Assembly: GCF_003726095.1 (NCBI RefSeq)
Contig: NZ_CP026031.1
Location: forward strand, 62,001 to 126,000
Direction: 5' to 3'
Length of the DNA stretch: 64,000 nt
Origin: Niallia circulans
GTDB taxonomy: Bacteria > Bacillota > Bacilli > Bacillales > Cytobacillaceae
The number at the start of each line of letters is the position of its first letter. Positions within the stretch are counted from its first letter, which is position 1. A model generated the notes under the pieces. The model ran no database searches. It saw only the letters and a list, made by a program, of their open reading frames with translations, and was not told where the DNA came from. This document shows positions 25,212 through 33,196 of the stretch, in pieces. Both the position numbers and the translations under genes were made by a program.

Positions 25212-26093
25212 ATGTCGTTAAGAGATTATATGGGACGCGTAGAAATATTAACAGTTGCTAGGATTGCATCTTTTGGGTATTTTTTGACAATTGAAGAGGA
25301 AGACGAAGATGTGCTTTTACACTTCAGTGAAACTGATCAAAAATTTGAAGAGGGGGATGAAGTCCGCGTTTTTATATATAGTGATTCACAGGGAAGAGCT
25401 TGCTCAAGTACCTTTATTCCGTCCATTGCAGTAGGTAAATACGATTGGGTGAAAGTAACAGACCGCAAAGAAGGAATTGGCTGTTTCTTTGATATAGGGC
25501 TAAAAAAGGACATGCTATTAGGGGAAGATGATTTACCAGTACATGAAGAGGTATGGCCAGAAGTGGGCGATATGCTTTATATAACATTAAAGGTAAATAA
25601 GAATAACTATTTATATGTAAAACCAGCAACGGATCCTATTATTGAAGAAATGGCAGCAAAAGCAACAAGAGAAGATTTTAATAAAAATATTCATGGGTAT
25701 ATTTATCGAACAGCAAAAGTAGGAAGCTGGATTTATACAGCAGAAGGCTTTAAAGGATTTATTCATGAATCTGAGCGAGGCAAGGAACCAAGATTAGGGG
25801 AAAAAGTAAATGGGCGTATCATTGATGTTAAGCTAGATGGAACTGTAAATGTTTCATTATTGCCGAGAAAAGAAGAAGCGCTTGATAAAGATTCCCAACT
25901 AATCTTAGACTATTTAATAACTCGTAAAGGCGCAATGCCTTATGGGGATAAGAGTATGCCTGAGGACATTAAGGAACGTTTTAATTTAAGTAAAGGTTCG
26001 TTCAAACGAGCGCTTGGGAGACTAATGAAAGAAAATAAAGTGTACCAAGAAGAAGGCTGGACGTATTTAAAGGAAGATAATCAAAATAATTAA
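25212..26093 (+). CDS. cvfB: CvfB family S1-domain RNA-binding protein (YitL)
   Basis: 293-residue protein of the conserved virulence factor B group. Three S1-like beta-barrels occupy about 1-65, 70-140 and 150-215 (GRVEILTVARIASFGYFL, VGSWIYTAEGFKGFIHESERG, NGRIIDVKLDGTVNVSL), and a C-terminal winged helix covers about 225-290 (AMPYGDKSMPEDIKERFNLSKGSFKRALGRLMKE). S. aureus CvfB binds RNA and affects virulence gene expression. AAGGAGG precedes the ATG. It is divergent from yajQ and ends in a terminator before the second repeat array. Confidence 0.9.
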   Translation: MSLRDYMGRVEILTVARIASFGYFLTIEEEDEDVLLHFSETDQKFEEGDEVRVFIYSDSQGRACSSTFIPSIAVGKYDWVKVTDRKEGIGCFFDIGLKKDMLLGEDDLPVHEEVWPEVGDMLYITLKVNKNNYLYVKPATDPIIEEMAAKATREDFNKNIHGYIYRTAKVGSWIYTAEGFKGFIHESERGKEPRLGEKVNGRIIDVKLDGTVNVSLLPRKEEALDKDSQLILDYLITRKGAMPYGDKSMPEDIKERFNLSKGSFKRALGRLMKENKVYQEEGWTYLKEDNQNN

Positions 26094-26111
26094 AATGTAG
26101 GCGGATATAAG

Positions 26112-26151
26112 GGGATTTCAAAGTGGTTATAGCTTTGGAATGCCTTTTTTA
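26112..26151 (+). terminator. Rho-independent terminator
   Basis: GGGATTTCAAAG pairs with CTTTGGAATGCC (two mismatches), then TTTTTT. It ends cvfB. Confidence 0.75.
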
Positions 26152-26180
26152 TTTAGAAAGATCTAGGAATTCAGGAGGTG

Positions 26181-26476
26181 CTCGCCTCAGAGCCCGTTTC
26201 GGCAGTAGAGAACGATAAAAGGGAAGAGAGAAGCAATCTCAGAGCCCGTTTTGGGAAAGAGAAAGCTAAAAGGGAACAGAGAACTCGCCTCAGAGCCCGT
26301 TTTGGGAAAAGAGAAAGCTAAAAGGGAACAGAGAACTCGCCTCAGAGCCCGTTTTGGGAAAAGAGAAAGCTAAAAGGGAACAGAGAACTCGCCTCAGAGC
26401 CTGTTTGGTAAAAGAGAAAGCTAAAACGGGAACAGAGAAACCACCTCAGAGCCCTTTTCCGCAAAACGGAATAGAG
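26181..26476. repeat. second tandem array: five 52-bp units plus a partial unit
   Basis: Units start at 26181, 26233 (51 bp), 26284, 26336 and 26388, with a diverged partial unit from 26440. The units at 26284 and 26336 are identical. Consensus begins CTCGCCTCAGAGCCCG, continues TTTTGGGAAAAGAG and AAAGCTAAAAGGG, and ends AACAGAGAA, so the plus strand is purine-rich. Small CCC/GGG hairpins are possible, but pairing is far weaker than in the array at 24116. Only the period is the same. An open frame at 26354-26587 passes through it but shifts frame from unit to unit, so it is not regarded as a gene. The array and a terminator fill the gap 26152-26598. Confidence 0.9.
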
Positions 26477-26540
26477 TATGATTTCGATAACTTTCCATCA
26501 GCTAGAGGTAGTGCCAAAACTGAACTGAAATCTTTCAATC

Positions 26541-26577
26541 AAAAAGAACTGCCTATAATCTGGCAGCTCTTTTTCTT
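26541..26577. terminator. bidirectional terminator
   Basis: AAAAAGAACTGCC pairs with GGCAGCTCTTTTT (one mismatch) around TATAATCT. It serves the minus-strand gene at 26599 and anything arriving from the left. Confidence 0.7.
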
Positions 26578-26598
26578 ATTCATCTAGCAACCATCTTC

Positions 26599-26730
26599 TT
26601 ACAAATGATCTGTCTTTTTACTGTATTGATGTTTGCCTTTTTTGCGGTTTTTTTCACGCATCATGTTCTTTTCATGACGCAATGCATTATTGTCTTTTGC
26701 TTTTTTATCATTATCAGAAGTATGTGGCAT
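26599..26730 (-). CDS. small DUF3941-like protein
   Basis: 43-residue, highly charged protein: MPHTSDNDKKAKDNNALRHE at the start and a KGKHQYSKKTDHL end, matching my recollection of the small Bacillus DUF3941 family. AAAGGAGT lies 9 nt before the ATG. A sigma-G-type promoter is found upstream, so it may be made in the forespore. Function unknown. Confidence 0.8.
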   Translation of the reverse strand: MPHTSDNDKKAKDNNALRHEKNMMREKNRKKGKHQYSKKTDHL

Positions 26731-26778
26731 AAAAAAATACTCCTTTCAACGTCAGCTTTTGTTCAGTTAGAACATTGT

Positions 26779-26808
26779 TAGTATGAGTGAAAGAAGTAAA
26801 TTTTATAC
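26779..26808 (-). promoter_or_regulatory. sigma-G-type promoter
   Basis: Minus strand: GTATA (26808-26804), 18 bp, CATACTA (26785-26779), an exact match to GHATR-N18-CATNHTA. It lies about 50 bp before the DUF3941-like gene. Confidence 0.55.
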
Positions 26809-26820
26809 TTTTTACCGTGC

Positions 26821-27687
26821 TTATTCAGGTAGCTTATTTAAGAAGAAAATAGCGATTGTTCCAGCACCAGTGTGTGAGCCTACAGATGCGCCGATAGAGG
26901 AAATGAATACATCTTTTGGTTGGAATTTTTCCATAATCATTTCTTTTACTTCCACAGCTGTTGCTTCATCATCTGCGTGACTGATCGCGAACACTTGTTG
27001 ATCCAGCTTATCTCCTCGTTCTGCTATTAGGTCAATCATTCTGCGCAGGAGTTTCTTTTTCCCGCGGATTTTTTCAAGAGGAACGAGTTTCCCGTCTTCT
27101 ACATGTAATAAAGGCTTTATATTTAGTAATCCGCCAAGGAATGCAGAGGCCTTCGAAACACGTCCGCCTTTTGCTAAATATTCTAGATCTTCGACAGTAA
27201 ATAAGTGCTCCATATGCTCGCATAAGAATTGGAGTCGTGGTATAATTTCACTTACGTCTTTACCTTGATCGCGGAGTTTCACTGCTTCTTGAACCACTAA
27301 ACCAGCACCTAATGATGCACATTTGCTATCAATGATGGTTAAAGCAAAGTCGGGATATTCCTCCTTTACTTGCTCTGAAATCATTACTGCTGTTTGGTAT
27401 GTTCCAGATAATTGCGAAGAAAAAGCAATATAAATACCTTTTTCATTATTTTGAGCTAATGTTGTAAAAACATCTTTAAATAAAGCTGGCGAAACTTGTG
27501 ATGTTTTTGGAACTTGTCCACTGCGTATAGCATTATAAACAGTAGCTGGTTCAATCGTTTTTAAATCCTCGTATTCTTTACCGTCTAAGTTAACCTTTAG
27601 CGGTAATAGTGTAACCTCGTTCTTCTCATAATAGGATAGAGGTAAATCACTCGCACTATCTGCTAGGATTTTAAAAGTCATATTCAT
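26821..27687 (-). CDS. yitS: DegV family fatty-acid-binding protein (YitS)
   Basis: 288-residue DegV/FakB-type protein that binds a fatty acid and presents it to the FakA kinase. Family marks: KILADSASDLPLSYYEKNEVTLLPLKV, KTSQVSPALFKDVF (the T-S-Q-V/P-S loop), FSSQLSGTYQTAVM, DSKCASLGAGLVV, and the C-terminal HADDEATA, SIGASVGSHTGAGTIA in the lipid-headgroup site. The ATG has only a weak ribosome site; a second ATG two codons on is equally possible. In B. subtilis yitS also precedes yitT. The ligand specificity is unknown. Confidence 0.88.
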   Translation of the reverse strand: MNMTFKILADSASDLPLSYYEKNEVTLLPLKVNLDGKEYEDLKTIEPATVYNAIRSGQVPKTSQVSPALFKDVFTTLAQNNEKGIYIAFSSQLSGTYQTAVMISEQVKEEYPDFALTIIDSKCASLGAGLVVQEAVKLRDQGKDVSEIIPRLQFLCEHMEHLFTVEDLEYLAKGGRVSKASAFLGGLLNIKPLLHVEDGKLVPLEKIRGKKKLLRRMIDLIAERGDKLDQQVFAISHADDEATAVEVKEMIMEKFQPKDVFISSIGASVGSHTGAGTIAIFFLNKLPE

Positions 27688-27765
27688 TCCACTTCTTTCT
27701 TTTTTTTATAAAAACATATGGTTATTGGAGTACGGTTATGATAAATAACGATAATCTCTTTGAAA

Positions 27766-27792
27766 ATGCCTTGTTTTTTGAAAACAAGGCAT
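27766..27792. promoter_or_regulatory. 12-bp perfect inverted repeat in the yitS/yitT divergent gap
   Basis: ATGCCTTGTTTT and AAAACAAGGCAT flank TTG. No T-run follows and it lies between two divergent gene starts, so a regulator site or leader hairpin is more likely than a terminator. Confidence 0.4.
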
Positions 27793-27850
27793 ACTTATTT
27801 GTAGTTTATAAAACTTTTAGAGAAAAAACAAATGAATAGTTAAAGTAAAA

Positions 27851-27867
27851 ATAGTAAAAATTACTAT
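27851..27867. promoter_or_regulatory. inverted repeat just before the yitT ribosome site
   Basis: ATAGTAA-AAA-TTACTAT, perfect 7-bp arms, ending about 9 bp before the TTGGAGG of yitT. Possible operator. Confidence 0.35.
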
Positions 27868-27888
27868 ATATCGTATTGGAGGACACTT

Positions 27889-28713
27889 ATGTATTGGTTA
27901 TTAACAAAAAAATTAATCGTTGTTATCTTTGGAGCGCTATTAAATGCGATTGCTATGAATTTTTTCTTGATACCTGCTGATGTATATGCCAGCGGTTTTG
28001 CAGGAGTGGCTCAGCTTATATCCAAAATTACGCCTATTTCTACAGGGCTTTTACTATTTATCCTGAATGTTCCAATTGCAATAGTTGGTTGGATTAAAGT
28101 CGGAAAATCATTTACCTTCTTTAGTTTTTTAAGTGTTGCTTTTATGTCTTTATTTATGGAAATCATTCCGGAAACAAGCTATTCCCATGATATATTGTTA
28201 AATGCTGTATTTGGCGGTGTCATTGCGGCTGTGGGGGTTGGATTAACGTTAAAGTGGGGTGCATCAACAGGAGGCATGGACATTATCGCTATGATTCTGT
28301 CCCGTGTACAGGATAAGCCTGTCGGTACTTATTTCTTTATTCTAAATGGAGCTATTATTATCACAGCAGGTGCTATGTTCGGATGGGAAAAAGCGTTATA
28401 TACGCTCGTTAATCTATATGCAGCAACGAAAGTGATTGATACGATACATACAGCCCATCAAAAATTAACGGTAATGATTATTACGAAGAAAACAGCTGAG
28501 CTAAAAGTAGCAATCCATGAAAAATTAGTAAGAGGAATTACGATTTTGCCAGCAAGAGGAGCATTTTCCAATGAGCCAAAGGAAATGCTAATGATTGTCG
28601 TGACTCGTTATGAGCTATTTGATATCGAACGAATCATTAAAGAAGTGGATCCCCAAGCATTTACAAATGTTGTGCAAACAACAGCCGTACTAGGTTTCTT
28701 TAGAAAAGCTTAA
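27889..28713 (+). CDS. yitT: YitT family membrane protein (DUF161/DUF2179)
   Basis: 274-residue integral membrane protein. Five or six helices occupy about 1-185 (start KKLIVVIFGALLNAIAMNFFLIPADVYASG, then GGMDIIAMILSR), and a C-terminal cytoplasmic DUF2179 domain of about 85 residues starts at VMIITKKTAELKVAI and holds RGITILPARGAFS. The arrangement matches B. subtilis YitT and its paralogs. TTGGAGG lies before ATG. The next gene is 13 nt downstream. Substrate or function is not established for the family. Confidence 0.88.
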   Translation: MYWLLTKKLIVVIFGALLNAIAMNFFLIPADVYASGFAGVAQLISKITPISTGLLLFILNVPIAIVGWIKVGKSFTFFSFLSVAFMSLFMEIIPETSYSHDILLNAVFGGVIAAVGVGLTLKWGASTGGMDIIAMILSRVQDKPVGTYFFILNGAIIITAGAMFGWEKALYTLVNLYAATKVIDTIHTAHQKLTVMIITKKTAELKVAIHEKLVRGITILPARGAFSNEPKEMLMIVVTRYELFDIERIIKEVDPQAFTNVVQTTAVLGFFRKA

Positions 28714-28726
28714 AGGAGGAACGATA

Positions 28727-29089
28727 TTGAAAAAAACGACTGTCGTATTCTTATGCATGTTAATTAGCAGCTTCCTGCCGTTTCTTACCATAACAGCAGC
28801 AGCTAACTCAGGAAAAGAGCAAGTCAAGATAGAAGATGTAACTGTTAGTGGTACAAGAGGGAATTATCTTGTGGAAGGAAAAGCAACTACGACAGGCACC
28901 ATTTTTTATTCTGTCGAAGATGGTCACAATGAATTCATCGCAAACCAGAAATTACAAGTTAGTAATAACCAATTCTCACTGCAAATTCATATAGAGGAAA
29001 AAGATTTACCGACGAATGGAACAATCATTATATTTTTTTCTGAAGAGGGAAGAGATCCCTATTCCGTAGTGCTAGAAACATTTTCGTAA
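28727..29089 (+). CDS. secreted beta-rich hypothetical protein
   Basis: 120 residues with a signal peptide (MKKTTVVFLCMLISSFLPFL, then a likely cut in TITAAANS near 27). The mature part is predicted all-beta and reads like a single Ig-like domain. TTG start after AAAGGAGGAACGATA, 13 nt behind yitT, so it is co-transcribed. In B. subtilis this slot holds ipi, an intracellular protease inhibitor of similar length, but no clear sequence match is visible and this one is exported. Function unknown. Confidence 0.7.
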   Translation: MKKTTVVFLCMLISSFLPFLTITAAANSGKEQVKIEDVTVSGTRGNYLVEGKATTTGTIFYSVEDGHNEFIANQKLQVSNNQFSLQIHIEEKDLPTNGTIIIFFSEEGRDPYSVVLETFS

Positions 29090-29137
29090 TTGGTATAAAA
29101 AAGCGAATTGCTACTCCGGAGTAAACTTTCGGTAATG

Positions 29138-29220
29138 AAAAAGCAGCCCCTAAAAGGCCGTTCTCCCAAGCATTTGTTTTTCTATCGCTTATGGAGGGTT
29201 CCTTCTTGGACTGCTTTTTT
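29138..29220. terminator. long bidirectional terminator structure
   Basis: AAAAAGCAG (29138-29146) pairs with CTGCTTTTTT (29211-29220), with inner CTCC/GGAG pairing. It separates the converging genes at 29089 and 29222. Confidence 0.65.
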
Positions 29221-29221
29221 A

Positions 29222-29407
29222 TTAGTGTGTCTGAATTTGCTCTAGCTCTTTTTGTAATGCAGCTAATTGGTGTTGTTCGGCTGATGTGGTATTTGCGTAA
29301 GCAGAGCTTATGGCATTTTTTGCTTTATCCACTAAGCCATCATTACCATTTCCATATTTAGCTGCCTCAACTGCTTGTCTGGCTTCTTGAAAAAGTCTAT
29401 TTCCCAT
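29222..29407 (-). CDS. yizC: DUF3813 small protein (YizC-like)
   Basis: 61-residue soluble, mostly helical protein. MGNRLFQEARQAVEAA at the start and AKNAISSAYANTTSAEQHQL in the middle fit the Bacillus DUF3813 family, which occupies this place between yitT and yitU in B. subtilis. Its ATG directly follows the stop of the upstream 50-residue gene (TAA-ATG), with GGAGG just before. Function unknown. Confidence 0.78.
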   Translation of the reverse strand: MGNRLFQEARQAVEAAKYGNGNDGLVDKAKNAISSAYANTTSAEQHQLAALQKELEQIQTH

Positions 29408-29560
29408 TTATTCTAATCCTCCATGAGACTGTCTTTCATTTGACATTTTATAGCTCTCAGCTTCAGCATATGTCATATGATAAGGGATACGTTCGGAATG
29501 CTTGGATACGGAATCTACTCCTTGTTGTACGAAGCGTTTCGATTTATTTCGTTTTCCCAT
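29408..29560 (-). CDS. small 50-residue hypothetical protein
   Basis: MGKRNKSKRFVQQGVDSVSK at the start and ERIPYHMTYAEAESYKMSNE later; basic N terminus, hydrophilic throughout. ATG at 29560 has CGGAGGGATCATCA before it, and its stop touches the start of the DUF3813 gene, so they are translated together. No family recognised with certainty. Good ribosome site and coupling make it a real gene. Confidence 0.72.
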   Translation of the reverse strand: MGKRNKSKRFVQQGVDSVSKHSERIPYHMTYAEAESYKMSNERQSHGGLE

Positions 29561-29622
29561 TGATGATCCCTCCGAGTGTTAGAGTATAATTGGAAAGACA
29601 GAAAGAAGCATTGATTTTCCCG

Positions 29623-29642
29623 GAAACAGTAGTGACTGTTTC
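29623..29642. repeat. palindrome downstream of yitU (shared element)
   Basis: GAAACAGT-AGTG-ACTGTTTC, perfect 8-bp arms. It resembles the element at 10673-10694 and, like it, sits just beyond a minus-strand stop codon. Confidence 0.5.
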
Positions 29643-29695
29643 GCTTATAGTATGGACGATATTTTAGTCTTTAAAGACGGTAATGATAACCAGCT

Positions 29696-30514
29696 TTAGC
29701 GAACACGAAGATTTAAAGCTTCGTTTAAATATACAGCAATTCCGTCTTCTTCATTGGATAAAGTAACATCCTTAGCAAGGGTCTTTAGTTCATCAATCGC
29801 ATTTCCCATAGCAACACCTTTACCGGCATACTCAATCATTTCAAAATCATTGTCTTCATCGCCGAATGCGATAATATTTCTTTGTGGGATTTGGTAGTAA
29901 TCAGAAACTTTTTGTAAGCCAATCGCTTTATTTATTCCTAATTTAACAATTTCGATTACATGAAATGGATCTGCCCAGCGGCGATGTTCAATTAGATCGG
30001 CGTGAACTTCAGATAAATGCTTGCGAATGGCTGCAACATGTTCTTCCTCCGCATGAATAAGGATAGAAGTAGGTGCTGCTTCTAAAAATTCTAATAAATT
30101 TCCGACAGTTACTTTTGGATTTCCTAATGAAAAAATATCAATCAATTTCTCATCGTGATAATGATAATAAACCTCATCCATTACTTCCGCAATAATATTG
30201 TGAAATGAGTAATCATTGCAGGCGGCGACAATATCCCTTGCTGTTTGTATATCAAGGGGAGAATGATAAAATCCCCAATCGGTATCCTTTGGATGATGAA
30301 TAAAAGCTCCATTAAAGTTAACGATAGGAGTATGTAAATTTAATTCATGATAAATCGCTTCACTTGCGCGGAAGGGTCTCCCTGTTGCAATCATTACTTC
30401 ATGACCATCCTCCATTGCTTTTTGGATGACTTTTTTGGTAAGAGGAGAAATAGTTTTATCGTCTTTTAATAACGTTCCGTCAAGGTCTAAGGCAATTAGA
30501 TGTTTTTCTGTCAT
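29696..30514 (-). CDS. yitU: Cof-type HAD phosphatase (YitU)
   Basis: 272-residue haloacid-dehalogenase-family phosphatase. Motif I DLDGTLLKDDK (10-20) has the nucleophile Asp10 and Asp12, motif II is IATGRPF, the type IIB cap lies at about 85-185, motif III Lys is in KLGINKAIGLQ, and motif IV is FGDEDNDFEMIEYAG. It follows the B. subtilis yitU position. In B. subtilis YitU has been connected with dephosphorylation of a flavin precursor (from memory); the substrate here is not proven. ATG at 30514. Confidence 0.88.
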   Translation of the reverse strand: MTEKHLIALDLDGTLLKDDKTISPLTKKVIQKAMEDGHEVMIATGRPFRASEAIYHELNLHTPIVNFNGAFIHHPKDTDWGFYHSPLDIQTARDIVAACNDYSFHNIIAEVMDEVYYHYHDEKLIDIFSLGNPKVTVGNLLEFLEAAPTSILIHAEEEHVAAIRKHLSEVHADLIEHRRWADPFHVIEIVKLGINKAIGLQKVSDYYQIPQRNIIAFGDEDNDFEMIEYAGKGVAMGNAIDELKTLAKDVTLSNEEDGIAVYLNEALNLRVR

Positions 30515-30726
30515 AATGTCTCCTTTAGTGTCAATATAGTAATTTTTATTCTAGCTTTAAGGGGCGTAATTTTCGAAAAAAAAGCCACTTCATGTTACAC
30601 TTACTTATACATATAAAATATTATTACACTTTATTCGTTAATTCTACTTTCACTTATGTTAAGTTATGTAAAATCAATGATAGAGATAAATCCCTTTCTA
30701 TTCTTTGCCGTTTTTTCGCTTATGGC

Positions 30727-30778
30727 ATGATTAGGGGGAAATAACAGTCCTTAAAGTCCGATTGGTTTCCCTAATCAT
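30727..30778. promoter_or_regulatory. inverted repeat upstream of yitV
   Basis: ATGATTAGGGGGAAA (30727-30741) pairs with TTTCCCTAATCAT (30766-30778) with a bulge, enclosing 24 nt. No T-run follows. It lies 67 bp before yitV in a 330-bp gap (30515-30844) where nothing else was recognised. Confidence 0.45.
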
Positions 30779-30844
30779 CAAAGAGGAAGTTATCCTTTAT
30801 TTTACATGAATCATTTATTTTTTTCCAAAAAGGAGGGCTGAACG

Positions 30845-31633
30845 ATGATTTTGGTTGAAAAATTACATATAGAGGAAATACCTGTACTGCATATTGTAAA
30901 AAAAGACCACTATGATCAAAAACGACCATATATTCAATTTACCCATGGCTTCACTAGTGCAAAGGAACACAATCTTCATTTCGCTTATCATTTAGCAGAG
31001 AAGGGGTTTCGTGTTGTATTGCCTGATTGTTTGTATCATGGAGAGCGAGACCAAGGATTATCAGCGATGGAATTAAACATGCATTTCTGGAATATCGTGA
31101 TGAAAACGATTGAGGAAATAGAAGTGATAAAAGATTATTTCAGCGAAAAAGAGCTAATCGATGAACAATATATTGGGATTGTAGGAACAAGTATGGGGGG
31201 AATCGTTACATTAGGTGCATTAAGAAAGTATCCTTGGATTAATACGGCAGTAAGCTTGATGGGAATGCCATATTATGAGAAATTTGCCCATTATACCATT
31301 TCGGAAGTAAAGAAGAGGGGCTACGAGCTTCCATTAAGTGATTATGAAATTGAAGATTTAATTAAACAGTTAGAGGAATTGGACCTAAGTAAGGCACCAG
31401 AAATGTTACAAAAACGTCCTCTTATGTTCTGGCATGGTAAAAAAGATGAAGTTGTTCCTTATGCTTATTCCCACCAATTTTATGAGCATATAAAACCTTT
31501 ATATAAAGATGCGCCAGATCGCCTAAAATACCTTTCTGAAGATAATACTGGCCATAAGGTAAGCAGAAGAGCCATGCTGAAAACGGTGGAATGGTTTGAG
31601 AAACATTTAGCAGAAGGATTAGTAAAAGCGTGA
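30845..31633 (+). CDS. yitV: alpha/beta hydrolase (YitV)
   Basis: 262-residue serine hydrolase of the dienelactone hydrolase/prolyl-oligopeptidase-like group, cytoplasmic. FTHGFTSAKEHN forms the oxyanion loop, GTSMGG (about 118-123) carries the nucleophile serine, the acid is in WHGKKDEVVP, and the histidine is in TGHKVSRRAM. AAGGAGG precedes ATG. It keeps the B. subtilis order yitU-yitV-yitW. Natural ester substrate unknown. Confidence 0.87.
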   Translation: MILVEKLHIEEIPVLHIVKKDHYDQKRPYIQFTHGFTSAKEHNLHFAYHLAEKGFRVVLPDCLYHGERDQGLSAMELNMHFWNIVMKTIEEIEVIKDYFSEKELIDEQYIGIVGTSMGGIVTLGALRKYPWINTAVSLMGMPYYEKFAHYTISEVKKRGYELPLSDYEIEDLIKQLEELDLSKAPEMLQKRPLMFWHGKKDEVVPYAYSHQFYEHIKPLYKDAPDRLKYLSEDNTGHKVSRRAMLKTVEWFEKHLAEGLVKA

Positions 31634-31752
31634 TTCAAATCCTTTTTTTAAATCATAATTATTTGTTATAGTGTAACTATAAAGATAAAGCTTCCTTTTT
31701 AGAAGATAGATAAATACGTTTTACCATAAATAAAAATAAGGGGTGCCTTTGA

Positions 31753-32061
31753 ATGAATGAAGAATTAAAAGACAGTATAATGGGTGCACTAGAGCTTGTT
31801 ATCGATCCGGAGCTTGGAATTGATATTGTAAACTTAGGATTAGTTTATGACTTAGAACTGAATGATGAGGGATTATTGGTTGTAACCATGACGCTAACTG
31901 CAATGGGATGTCCGCTCGCAGGCGTTATTGTGGATCAAGTAAAAGCAGCTTTAACAGATATTCCAGAAGTTAAAGATACAGAAGTAAATATCGTTTGGTC
32001 GCCAGCTTGGACAAAAGATAGAATGTCCAGATATGCAAAAATTGCCTTAGGCGTACGATAA
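31753..32061 (+). CDS. yitW: MIP18/SufT-like iron-sulfur assembly protein (YitW)
   Basis: 102-residue DUF59 protein. IMGALELVIDPELGIDIVNLGLVYDLEL is the family start, and the single conserved cysteine is in TAMGCPLAG. Relatives (PaaD, SufT, MIP18) help insert Fe-S clusters into target proteins. GGGGTGCC precedes ATG. It ends in a strong terminator. Confidence 0.9.
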   Translation: MNEELKDSIMGALELVIDPELGIDIVNLGLVYDLELNDEGLLVVTMTLTAMGCPLAGVIVDQVKAALTDIPEVKDTEVNIVWSPAWTKDRMSRYAKIALGVR

Positions 32062-32074
32062 ACCGTGAGTGAGG

Positions 32075-32097
32075 AAGAAGGGAAACCTTCTTTTTTT
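32075..32097 (+). terminator. Rho-independent terminator
   Basis: AAGAAGG-GAAA-CCTTCTT followed by a T-run; ends yitW. Confidence 0.9.
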
Positions 32098-32194
32098 CTT
32101 TGTTTTTAATATACTGTATATTATGAAAAATGGTATGATAAAAAGATAAATGTGAAACTTTGGTGAATGTATAGGGAAAGGGAGTAAGCATGAT

Positions 32195-33196
32195 ATGAAG
32201 GATCTTTTAAATCGCCCATTGAGAGATTTGCGCATTAGTGTGATTGATCGTTGCAATTTAAGGTGTCAATACTGCATGCCGAAAGAAATTTTTGGTCCAG
32301 ATTATCCCTTTCTTCCTCCAAGTGAATTATTAACTTATGATGAGATAGAAAGAATAGCTAGGATATTTGTAAAATTGGGAGTCGAGAAGATTAGGTTAAC
32401 TGGTGGAGAACCATTGTTACGCAAGGACTTGCCAGTGCTAATTGCCAGACTTATTCAACTAGAAGGTCTAGAGGATATTGCATTGACTACAAATGGAATT
32501 TTTCTTCCTAAATATGCCCGTGATTTAAAGCAGGCTGGTCTTAAGCGAGTAAATATTAGTTTAGATAGTATAAATGATGAATTATTTGGTCAGATGAATG
32601 GACGCAATGTAGGGGTAGCTCCCGTAAAAAAAGGAATAGAGGCAGCGCAAAATGCTGGCTTAAGTATAAAAATAAACATGGTAATCAAAAAAGGAATGAA
32701 CGATTCCGAAATAATTCCAATGGCAACCTATTGTAAAGAAAATGAGCTAGAACTTCGCTTTATTGAATATATGGATGTTGGCAGTACTAACGGATGGAAA
32801 ATGAAGGATGTTATTACCAAAAAAGAAATATATGCGAAATTACAAGAGTCTTTTGAATTGGAGCCTGTAGAGGCTGATTATTTTGGGGAAGTAGCTAAAA
32901 AGTATAAATATAAGGATGCAAGTGTGCTGGTCGGCTTCATTACCTCCGTTTCCGAATCGTTTTGCTCTAGCTGTACAAGAGCGCGGCTCTCTGCAAATGG
33001 CCAACTATATACCTGTCTTTTTAATGGGAATGGCCATAATATTCGTGATTTTCTTAGAGAAGGAGCAGATGATCCAGCTTTAGAAGGCTTTATAAAAAAC
33101 ATTTGGGAACAAAGAAGGGATCGTTATTCCGATGAAAGAACGGAAGAAACAGTAAAACAGCGAAAAAAAGTCGAAATGTCTTATATAGGCGGATAA
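32195..33196 (+). CDS. moaA: GTP 3',8-cyclase MoaA
   Basis: Radical-SAM enzyme of molybdenum cofactor synthesis, converting GTP to 3',8-cyclo-GTP. The N-terminal 4Fe-4S site is Cys20, Cys24 and Cys27 in [12 protein letters not shown]; the second cluster is bound by Cys257, Cys260 and Cys274 ([10 protein letters not shown], then LYTC). The GTGGEP-type segment is [12 protein letters not shown]. The C terminus ends in GG, as needed for activity in this family. 333 residues, standard length. moeA follows 103 nt later; moaB, moaC, moaD/E and mobA are not in the window. Confidence 0.95.
   Translation: MKDLLNRPLRDLRISVIDRCNLRCQYCMPKEIFGPDYPFLPPSELLTYDEIERIARIFVKLGVEKIRLTGGEPLLRKDLPVLIARLIQLEGLEDIALTTNGIFLPKYARDLKQAGLKRVNISLDSINDELFGQMNGRNVGVAPVKKGIEAAQNAGLSIKINMVIKKGMNDSEIIPMATYCKENELELRFIEYMDVGSTNGWKMKDVITKKEIYAKLQESFELEPVEADYFGEVAKKYKYKDASVLVGFITSVSESFCSSCTRARLSANGQLYTCLFNGNGHNIRDFLREGADDPALEGFIKNIWEQRRDRYSDERTEETVKQRKKVEMSYIGG

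Noticed and set aside
26354..26587. 77-codon frame across the second array
   Set aside because: 52 bp is not a multiple of three, so the encoded repeats do not recur; no ribosome site; composition follows the DNA repeat.
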